A stretch of 7,059 nt of DNA from Actinomycetota bacterium. Lineage in GTDB: Bacteria; Actinomycetota; Actinomycetes; Streptosporangiales; Streptosporangiaceae. A program made the position numbers and the translations under genes. Every line of letters begins with the position of its first letter. Position 1 is the first letter of the stretch. The DNA is taken from contig PMOU01000335.1 in NCBI GenBank assembly GCA_003161205.1, positions 1 to 7,059 on the forward strand. Direction: 5' to 3'. The notes beneath the pieces are model-generated. The model ran no database searches. It was given only the letters and a program-made list of their open reading frames with translations, and was not told the origin of the DNA. Shown one piece after another: positions 1 to 6,254 of this stretch.

Positions 1-84
1 CCGGTCAAACTGAGTCCGCGAATCCGCTTTTACTAACTTGAGGTAATTGCAATTTCACGCATTGTCATAGGTAATCGCGCACTA

Positions 85-768
85 TCAGTAATACCCATCG
101 GCTTCTTCGAAAGCCCAGGCGCTACAGGGATTTCCGTAGACGGCCTTGATGTAGCCCAGCCCCCACCTGATCTGGGTGGCCGGGTCGGTCTGCCAGTCTG
201 CTCCGGCGCTGGCCATCTTGTCCCCCGGCAGTGCCTGCGGGATGCCGTATGCGCCGCTCGCGTTCTCGGCGTCGTAGACCCAGCCGCTTTCCCGGTTCCA
301 CAGGTCCAGCAGGCAGCCGAAGTAGGTCTGCGGACTGAACCCGAAGCTGCCCATGATGCTGTAGGCGGTGGACTGCGCGGTGCCCGGGTCGGGCGGGCTG
401 GACGTGACGTAGGTGACGCCGCTGCCGCCACCCGATCCGGTCCCGGTGCCCGGGTTGGCCGCCTTGACCTGAGCGGGCGAGGCCAGCTTCGGCTTAGCCA
501 CCACGGTCAGCGTGCGCGCCGCGGCGGTCATCGCGATCAGCTGCTCGCGCTCGGCCTCGAGCAAGGACATCGTGTGACTTCCCGGCACCGCCTCAATGGC
601 CTCGGCGGCGCTGAAAGCACCCGATGCGGGCGCGAAGACCATAGCCCCCACCGCCACCCCTATAACCACGATCGCCGCGATAACGGCGACCGGAAAGACA
701 ATGCCGAAACGCCGGAACAAGCCTCGTTTACGCCGACCGCTACGAGCCCCAGTCCCGTGTCGCGACAA
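85..768 (-). CDS. Membrane-anchored or secreted lytic transglycosylase-like protein (lysozyme fold)
   Basis: Predicted 227-residue protein that probably cleaves peptidoglycan glycan strands outside the membrane. With a TTG start at 768 it has a short basic N-terminus (residues 1-23, rich in Arg and Lys), one hydrophobic segment (about 24-46) acting as signal peptide or anchor, an Ala/Glu-rich stretch, a Gly/Ser/Thr/Pro linker (about 105-130) and a C-terminal lysozyme-like domain (about 131-227). In that domain LWNRESGW carries the likely catalytic Glu160; SGAYGIPQALPG, the segment DWQTDPATQIRWGLGYI and a final GNPCSAW are typical of actinobacterial transglycosylase/aggregation-promoting-factor C-terminal domains. 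Cys152 and Cys215 could form a disulfide. I chose TTG768 because AAAGGA lies 5 nt upstream and the basic-then-hydrophobic N-terminus then makes sense. The frame stays open to GTG966, but the extra 66 residues look unlike protein, include a TTA codon and have lower third-position GC. The family call is firm; the exact bond cleaved is inferred. Confidence 0.85.
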   Translation of the reverse strand: MSRHGTGARSGRRKRGLFRRFGIVFPVAVIAAIVVIGVAVGAMVFAPASGAFSAAEAIEAVPGSHTMSLLEAEREQLIAMTAAARTLTVVAKPKLASPAQVKAANPGTGTGSGGGSGVTYVTSSPPDPGTAQSTAYSIMGSFGFSPQTYFGCLLDLWNRESGWVYDAENASGAYGIPQALPGDKMASAGADWQTDPATQIRWGLGYIKAVYGNPCSAWAFEEADGYY

Positions 769-773
769 GGCAA

Positions 774-780
774 TCCTTTC
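774..780 (-). promoter_or_regulatory. Ribosome binding site deciding a TTG start
   Basis: On the minus strand GAAAGGA ends 5 nt before the TTG at 768. The same GAAAGGAT element with the same spacing precedes the GTG start of ndk (start at 6761), so this looks like a genuine signal in this genome. It favours the short protein over the in-frame extension that reaches back to 966. Confidence 0.65.
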
Positions 781-835
781 GTCCAGCCACGCCCGCCAGA
801 GGCCAGGCGCCGATTCGAAGATGCCCGGCATGCTG

Positions 836-955
836 GCTGCGAGCCCACCCGGTAAACCGTTGCGCCACCAGCCCGCTGCACCTGACCTGGTGCGTCGCTT
901 GGCTCGCCGCGCACAAGTACCGCTGGCGCTCAAGAATGCCAGAAAGACCCGCCAG
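836..955 (-). promoter_or_regulatory. Possible structured 5' leader of the transglycosylase gene
   Basis: If the promoter lies in the AT-rich stretch near 965-1055, the transcript has a leader of about 200 nt. Within it, segments 901-907 and 839-845 are perfectly complementary over 7 bp (GCGAGCC with GGCTCGC). They enclose a hairpin of 887-892 with 866-871 (CACCAG with CTGGTG), extended by two pairs past a one-base bulge. Further upstream 923-928 (CTGGCG) can pair either with 950-955 or, over 5 bp, with 938-942, giving alternative folds. Actinobacterial wall-hydrolase genes are often preceded by c-di-AMP (ydaO) riboswitches, but I do not find that motif's conserved 3' segment. GC-rich DNA gives chance pairings, so this is only a candidate. 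Confidence 0.25.
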
Positions 956-1076
956 ACGCGCGGCACTTACCCGAGAAAAATAACGAGCGGGCTGACTGAA
1001 TTGCCGGTGACTATGGCCAAGAATGAAGACACTCTTTGTAATCAATATAGATCAGGGAGTTATCGCGACATGCCGG

Positions 1077-1116
1077 CGGATGTGATCTTCACCGCGCGGG
1101 ACCGTGATCACATCCG
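1077..1116. repeat. Inverted repeat, candidate operator or stem-loop before the SNF2 gene
   Basis: An 11-bp perfect inverted repeat: CGGATGTGATC at 1077-1087 and GATCACATCCG at 1106-1116, separated by 18 bp. The 8-bp palindrome CCGCGCGG (1092-1099) lies almost exactly at the centre, and the right arm contains the palindrome GTGATCAC (1104-1111). The element ends 45 bp before the ATG at 1162. It could be a binding site for a dimeric repressor or a hairpin in the helicase leader. The TGTGA/TCACA halves recall Crp-type sites, but the 22-bp gap between them is far from the normal 6 bp. Confidence 0.4.
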
Positions 1117-1161
1117 GCGATCCGCGACTAACCGGCCGCGTCGTCGCGCGGACGCCGGGAA

Positions 1162-4100
1162 ATGTCGGCACCCGCCGATAGTCTCGCCGACATGAACGTG
1201 GCATTCAGTGACCTGGATCCGGAATCTGTCGAAGACATGGTCGGGACCGACTGCTACCAAGCCGCGCTGGGATACGTGCGGCGGCAGGCGGTGGTCCATC
1301 AGGTGTGGGTGGCCGCGCAGAACGAGCTCTGGGGCCTGGTGCAAGCGGTCCTCGGCGAGTTCTACACGCCCGTGGTCCATTTCTCGCGCCGGGGGTCAGC
1401 GCTCGAGGTCACCGGGGCGCAGTGCAGCTGCCGCGCCGGCCACGGCTGCGAGCACGCCGCGGCACTGCTCATCGCGGCCACGCAGACGGCGGACGGCGCC
1501 CTCGCGCACGGCGGCCCTGCCGTTCCGCGCCAGGGTCCGCGCCCGCGGGCCTGGGACAGGTCGCTGGAGTCGCTGCTGGCCGGCGGGCATGAGGCCAGGC
1601 CGCCGGGCGAGACGGCACTGGCCATCGAGCTGACGCTGGTCGGCGACCAGGCCGGGCGCGAGCGCAGGTTCGCGGCCCAGCCCCAGCCGGCCGGGCCGTC
1701 GGTGCGGCTGATGGCACGGCTGGTGCAGCCGGGTAAAAACGGCGGCTGGATCGGCGGCACGCGGGGCTGGGGCAAGCTCGAGAGCTACGGTTATTTCACG
1801 GATTGCTCCGGGCCGCAGCTCCAGATCCTGCGGGAGCTGCTCGCGCTGTACCGGACGCGGGACAGCCAGCCCTATTACTACTACTCCCACGGCGACGAGC
1901 GGTCGATCGAGCTGTCCGCGTTCGAGTCGGAGCGGCTCTGGCCGCTGCTCGATGAGGCCGAGAAGGCCGGCCTGCCGCTGGTGTACGGACGCAAGCTCGG
2001 CGCGATCGAGCGGTACCGCGACGCGGAGCTCTGCCTGGACGTCATCCAGGATCAGGCCGGGGGCGGGCTGGTTATCGCCCCCGTGCTCCGCGTCGGCGGA
2101 ACGACGGCCGAAGGCGCGGTCCCGGTCCGGTTCATCGGCACCAAGGGTCACGGCGTGATCTACCTCGACCAGGCCGAAGCGAGGCGGAACGCCGAACCCG
2201 CCAGCTGGCGTTTCCGGCTCGCCAGGCTCAGCCGGGCCGTTCCGGCGGAGTTGCAGGCCATGGTGCTGGCGGATCAGCGGCTTGAGGTGCCAGCCGCCGG
2301 GCAGGCCCGGTTTCGCGAGGCGTTCTATCCGCGGCTGCGGCAGACCGCCACGCTGATCTCCTCCGATGGCTCCTTCGTCCCGCCGGCCATCCCGGACCCG
2401 ACGCTGGTGGTGCGCGCGTCGTATGGTGACGGCCACGAGGTCCAGCTCGACTGGGAGTGGGCCTACCAGGTCGGTGACTCGCGGTTCCGGGCGGAGCTGC
2501 AGCCGGTACCCGGCGATACCGGGTACCGGGACGGGGAGGCCGAGCAGGCGATTCTGGACCGCCTGCGGCGCGACGGACTGCTCGGCGACCGGCCGCTGGT
2601 CCCCGGCGCGCGGCTCAGCGGCCTGGACACCATGCGGCTCACCACCGAATTGCTGCCGCTACTGGACGGGCAGCCCGGAGTAGCCATCGAGGTCCGCGGG
2701 GAACCCGCGGACTACCGCGAGGCGGGCGATTCGCTGCGCGTCGGCTTGTCCACCGGACAAAGAGCAGGCGAGGTCGACTGGTTCGACCTCGGGATCACGA
2801 TCACGGTCGAGGGCCGCGAGGTCCCGTTCACCGATGTGTTCATCGCGCTCAACCGCGGTGAGTCACACCTGCTGCTGCCCGACGGCGCCTACTTCAGCCT
2901 GGACAAACCCGAACTGCGGCGGCTCGCCAGCCTGATCGAGGAGGCCCGGGCGCTGCAGGACGACCCGGACGGCCCGCTGAAGATCAGCCGGTTCCAGGCC
3001 GGGCTGTGGGAAGAACTGATCGCCCTCGGCGTGGCCGACAGCCAGGCCCGGGCCTGGCAGCAGCAGGTGCAGGGACTTCTGTCGATCGCCGCGGTTGACC
3101 GCAAGGCACCGCCGACGACGCTGCGGGCCCAGCTGCGGCCCTACCAGCTGGACGGGTTCCAGTGGCTGGCGTTCTTGTGGGAGTACCGCCTCGGCGGCAT
3201 TCTCGCCGACGACATGGGGCTCGGCAAGACGGTGGAGTCCCTGGCGCTGATCTGCCACGCGCGGCAGGCCGAGCCGCAGAGCCCGCCGTTCCTGATCATC
3301 GCGCCGACCAGCGTGGTGCCGAACTGGGCGGCCGAAGCCGCGCGGTTCGCCCCCGGCCTGAAGGTGGTGACGATCACGGACACGCTCGCCCGCCGCGGCA
3401 CCGACCTCGGCGCGCTCATCGCGGGCGCCGACGCGGTGGTCACCTCCTACACCCTGCTGCGGCTGGACTTCGACGCCCACGCGGCGACGGACTGGTCCGG
3501 GCTGATCCTGGACGAGGCCCAGTACACCAAGAACCATCAGTCGAAGATCTACCAGTGCGCGCGGCGGCTGCCGGCCCCGTTCAAGGTCGCCATCACCGGC
3601 ACCCCGATGGAGAACAACCTGATGGAACTGTGGTCGCTGCTGTCGATCACGGCGCCTGGCCTGTTCCCGAGCCCGGCGCGTTTCCGGGAGTACTATGCCC
3701 GCCCGATCGAGAAGCAGGGCGACGACGAACTGCTCGCCCAGCTGCGGCGGCGGATCAAGCCGCTGGTCAAGCGCCGGACCAAGGAGCAGGTGGCCGCCGA
3801 CCTGCCGGAGAAGCAGGAGCAGGTACTCGAGATCGAACTGCACCCGCGGCACCGCAAGCTCTACCAGACGCACCTGCAGCACGAGCGGCAGAAGGTCCTC
3901 GGCCTGATCGGTGACGTCAATGCCAACCGGTTCATGATCCTGCGCTCGCTGACCCGGCTGCGCCAGCTGAGCCTGCACGCCGCGCTGATCGACAGCGCCC
4001 ATGGCGATATCCCCTGCAGCAAGATCGACACGCTGCTCGAACAGCTCCAGGACGTGGCCGCAGGCGGCCACCGGGCGCTTGTCTTCAGCCAGTTCACCTC

Positions 4101-4518
4101 CTTCCTCGGCCACGTCCGCGCCCGGCTCGACGCGGCCGGGATCAGCTACTGCTACCTGGACGGCAAGACCCACGACCGGGCTGCGGTGCTGCGGCGCTTC
4201 AAGGACGGCACGGATCCGGTGTTCCTGATCAGCTTGAAGGCAGGCGGGTTCGGGCTGAACCTGACCGAGGCTGACTACTGCTTCCTGCTGGACCCGTGGT
4301 GGAATCCCGCGACCGAGGCGCAGGCCATCGACCGGACGCACCGGATCGGGCAGACCCGCAACGTCATGGTGTACCGGCTCATCGCCAAGGACACGATCGA
4401 AGAAAAGGTCATGGCGCTGAAGGCACGCAAGGCCGGCCTGTTCACCGACGTGCTCGACGGCGGCAACGCGTTCGGCGGCAGCCTGGACGCCGACGACATC
4501 CAGGGTCTGTTCGCCTAG
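1162..4518 (+). CDS. SNF2-family DEAD/DEAH-type ATPase with N-terminal SWIM zinc finger
   Basis: A 1118-residue cytoplasmic protein, probably a DNA-stimulated ATPase/translocase that remodels protein-DNA complexes or aids repair or transcription; its actual role is unknown. Near the N-terminus Cys88, Cys90, Cys96 and His98 form a SWIM motif (CxC...CxH). Residues about 110-640 match no motif I can name. The SNF2 core follows: Walker A DDMGLGKT (683-690, Lys689), motif Ia APTS (714-717), TSY (761-763), Walker B DEAQ (784-787), motif III TGTPMEN (812-818), the second RecA lobe with VFSQF (974-978), SLKAGGFGLNL (1024-1034) and motif VI QAIDRTHRIGQ (1054-1064, arginine fingers). All ATPase motifs look intact. 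The start is uncertain: ATG1162 has only GGGA with a one-base gap, and in-frame ATG1192 has no Shine-Dalgarno sequence; either keeps the SWIM motif. It is followed 48 bp later by the ligase gene. Long open frames on the opposite strand are codon-bias artefacts. Confidence 0.93.
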   Translation: MSAPADSLADMNVAFSDLDPESVEDMVGTDCYQAALGYVRRQAVVHQVWVAAQNELWGLVQAVLGEFYTPVVHFSRRGSALEVTGAQCSCRAGHGCEHAAALLIAATQTADGALAHGGPAVPRQGPRPRAWDRSLESLLAGGHEARPPGETALAIELTLVGDQAGRERRFAAQPQPAGPSVRLMARLVQPGKNGGWIGGTRGWGKLESYGYFTDCSGPQLQILRELLALYRTRDSQPYYYYSHGDERSIELSAFESERLWPLLDEAEKAGLPLVYGRKLGAIERYRDAELCLDVIQDQAGGGLVIAPVLRVGGTTAEGAVPVRFIGTKGHGVIYLDQAEARRNAEPASWRFRLARLSRAVPAELQAMVLADQRLEVPAAGQARFREAFYPRLRQTATLISSDGSFVPPAIPDPTLVVRASYGDGHEVQLDWEWAYQVGDSRFRAELQPVPGDTGYRDGEAEQAILDRLRRDGLLGDRPLVPGARLSGLDTMRLTTELLPLLDGQPGVAIEVRGEPADYREAGDSLRVGLSTGQRAGEVDWFDLGITITVEGREVPFTDVFIALNRGESHLLLPDGAYFSLDKPELRRLASLIEEARALQDDPDGPLKISRFQAGLWEELIALGVADSQARAWQQQVQGLLSIAAVDRKAPPTTLRAQLRPYQLDGFQWLAFLWEYRLGGILADDMGLGKTVESLALICHARQAEPQSPPFLIIAPTSVVPNWAAEAARFAPGLKVVTITDTLARRGTDLGALIAGADAVVTSYTLLRLDFDAHAATDWSGLILDEAQYTKNHQSKIYQCARRLPAPFKVAITGTPMENNLMELWSLLSITAPGLFPSPARFREYYARPIEKQGDDELLAQLRRRIKPLVKRRTKEQVAADLPEKQEQVLEIELHPRHRKLYQTHLQHERQKVLGLIGDVNANRFMILRSLTRLRQLSLHAALIDSAHGDIPCSKIDTLLEQLQDVAAGGHRALVFSQFTSFLGHVRARLDAAGISYCYLDGKTHDRAAVLRRFKDGTDPVFLISLKAGGFGLNLTEADYCFLLDPWWNPATEAQAIDRTHRIGQTRNVMVYRLIAKDTIEEKVMALKARKAGLFTDVLDGGNAFGGSLDADDIQGLFA

Positions 4519-4542
4519 GCAGCCGACGCCTCTACCAGAATT

Positions 4543-4549
4543 GAGGAGG
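4543..4549 (+). promoter_or_regulatory. Shine-Dalgarno-like GAGGAGG with an unusually long spacer
   Basis: GAGGAGG is a near-perfect anti-16S match but sits 17 nt before the ATG at 4567, against a usual 5-10 nt. No in-frame start lies closer, because the codon two before the ATG is TGA (4561-4563). The heptamer AATTGAG occurs at 4539-4545 and again at 4558-4564, 19 bp apart and flanking the site. The purine run may still serve this gene if the intervening RNA folds, or be coincidental. Confidence 0.35.
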
Positions 4550-4566
4550 CCTGACACAATTGAGCT

Positions 4567-6138
4567 ATGGAAACACCTCTCTCGCCCCTCGACTTCGCCC
4601 GTCGGACCCGTCGGCTGCATGGCGGCCGCGAGGCGGTCGTCGACGGGTTTGTGCGCCTGTCCTACGAGCAGTTCTTCGATCGCTGTGACCGCTGGTCCTC
4701 GGCGCTGCAGGGACTGGGGGTGGAGCAAGGCGACCGGGTCGCCACGATCGCACCGAACACGCACGCGCAGCTGGAGTCGTTCTACGCCGTGCCGCAGCTC
4801 GGGGCCGTCCTGGTGCCGATCAACTACCGGCTCACCCCGGAAGACTTCGTCTACATCGTGAACCACTCAGGTGCCACGGTGGTGTGCGCGACCGGCGAGT
4901 ACCTGGCGGCCGTCGACGGCGTGCGCGACCAGATGCCGGACGTGAAGCATTTCGTGGCCTTCGATGGCACCGCAGACGGCTGGCTGGACTACGAGGCGGC
5001 CATCGCGGCGGCGAGTCCCGGCTTCACCCGGCCGCAGATCGGCGAGCGAGACCTGCTCTCGATCAACTACACCAGCGGCACGACCGCGCGCCCGAAGGGC
5101 GTCATGATCACCCACAGGAACGCCGCGATGAACATCATCGGGACCCTGCTGCACATGCCCATAGCGGTGGGCGAGCGGTACCTGTGGACGCTGCCGATGT
5201 TCCACGCCAACGGCTGGACCTACACCTGGACCGTGACGGCGGCCGCGGGCACCCACATCTGCCTGCGCAAGGTCGATCCGGCGACGATTTTCGAGCTGAT
5301 CAGGGACGAGAAGGTGACCTGGCTGTGCGCGGCTCCCACCGTGCTCATCTCGCTGGCCAACGCTCCGGCTTCGGTGCGCGGTGAGGTGCCAGCCGGCGTG
5401 CACGTCGTGACCGCCGGGGCCCCGCCCGCGGCGGCCACGATCGAGCGGCTGGAAGGAGAGTTCGGCTGGGTGATCACGCAGGCCTACGGGCTGACCGAGA
5501 CAGCTCCCTTCATCACGGTGTGTGCCCCGCTGCCCGAGCACGAAGGCCTGGCGCTATCTGACCGCGCCGTCATCAAGGCCCGCCAGGGAGTCGAGCTGCT
5601 CACCTCAGGCGAGCTGCGGGTGGTCGACACCGACGGCAGCGAAGTTCCCGCCGACGGGCAGAGCGTGGGCGAGATCGTCGTCCGCGGCAATGTCGTCATG
5701 GAGGGCTACTACCAGGACCCGGAGGCGACCGAGCGCGCCATGGGCGACGGCTGGTTCCACACCGGTGACGCGGCGGTGGTGCACCCGGACGGTTACACGG
5801 AGATCCGCGACCGGCTCAAGGACGTCATCATCAGCGGCGGAGAGAACATCTCCTCGGTCGAGGTCGAGGGAGTGCTGCTCCGCCACCCGGCCGTGCAGGA
5901 GGTCGCGATCGTCGGCCTGCCGGACGACAAGTGGGGAGAAACCCCGCACGCCTTCGTGGTGCTCCGCGACGGTGCCAGCGCCACCGAGGCGGAGATCATC
6001 GAGTTCGTGCGGGAGCGCCTCGCTCACTTCAAGGCCCCGCGGGGCGCCAGCTTCGTCAGCGAGCTGCCCAAGACCGCCACCGGCAAGATCCAGAAGTTCG
6101 TCCTGCGGAAGGGGGCACCCAACCTCGCCCACCAGTAG
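4567..6138 (+). CDS. AMP-forming acyl-CoA ligase (fatty-acyl-CoA synthetase, ANL superfamily)
   Basis: A 523-residue cytoplasmic enzyme that activates a carboxylic acid with ATP to an acyl-adenylate and transfers it to CoA. The signature motifs are all present: P-loop-like YTSGTTARPKG (168-178), the MFHANGW segment of the fatty-acid/aryl-acid branch, YGLTE (307-311), TGD (399-401, ribose-binding Asp401), the hinge region RLKD with Lys418 followed by VIISGGENI, and the C-terminal catalytic lysine Lys507 in TGKIQK. Both the large N-terminal and small C-terminal domains are complete and the length is normal for the family. The pattern around MFHANGW resembles medium/long-chain fatty-acyl-CoA synthetases, but the substrate cannot be read from sequence. 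ATG4567 is preferred because homologous N-termini of the type TPLxPLDFxRR begin there and a stop codon lies just upstream. It follows the SNF2 gene by 48 bp with no visible terminator, so read-through is likely; I see no shared function. Confidence 0.94.
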   Translation: METPLSPLDFARRTRRLHGGREAVVDGFVRLSYEQFFDRCDRWSSALQGLGVEQGDRVATIAPNTHAQLESFYAVPQLGAVLVPINYRLTPEDFVYIVNHSGATVVCATGEYLAAVDGVRDQMPDVKHFVAFDGTADGWLDYEAAIAAASPGFTRPQIGERDLLSINYTSGTTARPKGVMITHRNAAMNIIGTLLHMPIAVGERYLWTLPMFHANGWTYTWTVTAAAGTHICLRKVDPATIFELIRDEKVTWLCAAPTVLISLANAPASVRGEVPAGVHVVTAGAPPAAATIERLEGEFGWVITQAYGLTETAPFITVCAPLPEHEGLALSDRAVIKARQGVELLTSGELRVVDTDGSEVPADGQSVGEIVVRGNVVMEGYYQDPEATERAMGDGWFHTGDAAVVHPDGYTEIRDRLKDVIISGGENISSVEVEGVLLRHPAVQEVAIVGLPDDKWGETPHAFVVLRDGASATEAEIIEFVRERLAHFKAPRGASFVSELPKTATGKIQKFVLRKGAPNLAHQ

Positions 6139-6180
6139 AGGGGCCCAGGAGAGGGCCCGGAGAGGGGCCCAGGAGAGGGC
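6137..6180 (+). repeat. G-rich tandem repeat overlapping the ligase stop codon
   Basis: A 20-bp sequence occurs exactly twice, at 6137-6156 and 6161-6180, separated by 4 bp (period 24). Each copy splits into two related purine-rich pieces beginning GAGGG, so the stretch reads as four alternating units of 13, 11, 13 and (to 6184) 11 nt, with GGGG or GGG runs in each. The first copy begins inside the TAG stop of the ligase gene. It resembles a recent local duplication and could form a G-quadruplex with longer than standard loops. Confidence 0.75.
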
Positions 6181-6189
6181 AGGGACGAA

Positions 6190-6243
6190 TCGATGGCTGT
6201 GGCAGCCTGCGCATTCTTTTCGTTAGGCTGCCGCAGCCATCGA
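6190..6243. terminator. Bidirectional hairpin terminator between convergent genes
   Basis: A 19-bp inverted repeat (6190-6208 with 6225-6243) containing one mismatch (a G-T wobble in one transcript) closes a 16-nt T-rich loop (6209-6224). It lies 51 bp after the ligase stop and 11 bp before the ndk stop, so it can end transcripts from both sides. No T-tract follows on either strand, as is common for hairpin terminators in high-GC actinobacteria. Each arm also contains its own small palindrome (GGCTG, 3 nt, CAGCC), so each arm could form a separate mini-hairpin. Confidence 0.8.
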
Positions 6244-6254
6244 CTTGAGAGCGC

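Larger units (their letters stand above)
769..1161. other. Divergent intergenic region
   Basis: This 393-bp gap separates the minus-strand transglycosylase gene from the plus-strand SNF2 gene, so it must hold promoters for both. The half next to the transglycosylase (769-960) is GC-rich with several complementary segments. The middle (about 965-1055) is noticeably AT-richer, as expected for promoter DNA. The stretch 1077-1116 is an inverted repeat. I could not fix a convincing -35/-10 pair for either direction: TATAGA at 1046-1051 is a -10-like hexamer for the plus strand without a good -35. The open frames crossing this gap on both strands have no recognisable protein features and were not called. 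Confidence 0.6.

Noticed and set aside
1..36. C-terminal tail of a plus-strand gene entering from the left (11 codons ending in TAA at 34-36)
   Set aside because: Eleven codons with mixed third positions are too few to support a gene; such a frame can occur by chance.
42..78. GGTAAT(T/C)GC near-repeat at 42-50 and 70-78, and the palindrome AATTGCAATT at 45-54
   Set aside because: Short elements in an AT-richer margin with no gene start nearby; too weak to call an operator or attachment site.
836..955. c-di-AMP (ydaO/yuaA) or cobalamin riboswitch before the transglycosylase gene
   Set aside because: I looked for the conserved ydaO 3' segment (CCGACAGCTAAC-like) and GGGGTGAATC-like core, and for the cobalamin box GCCACTGT, on the minus strand and found none. 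Only the generic structured-leader candidate is kept.
1081..1112. Crp-type site (TGTGA...TCACA)
   Set aside because: The half-sites are separated by 22 bp rather than about 6 bp, so a standard Crp dimer would not span them.
596..1195. Plus-strand open frame of 199 codons crossing the transglycosylase gene and the intergenic gap
   Set aside because: Its first part is antisense to the transglycosylase membrane segment and the rest lacks any domain, ribosome site or coding-type composition; it also overlaps the SNF2 start.
1396..2436. A 346-codon minus-strand open frame opposite the N-terminal half of the SNF2 gene
   Set aside because: Same reason: no domain, antisense composition, and overlap with the SWIM-containing coding sequence.
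1162..4518. SNF2 helicase as part of a DISARM-like or other phage-defence system
   Set aside because: No methylase, nuclease, PLD or other defence partner is in the window; the neighbours are an acyl-CoA ligase, ndk and wall or secreted proteins.
2863..4866. A 667-codon open frame on the minus strand opposite the SNF2 gene
   Set aside because: Its translation has no recognisable domain, is rich in Arg, Gln, Val and Gly in the manner of antisense GC-rich DNA, and lies wholly opposite invariant helicase motifs. It is explained by the GC bias of the real gene.
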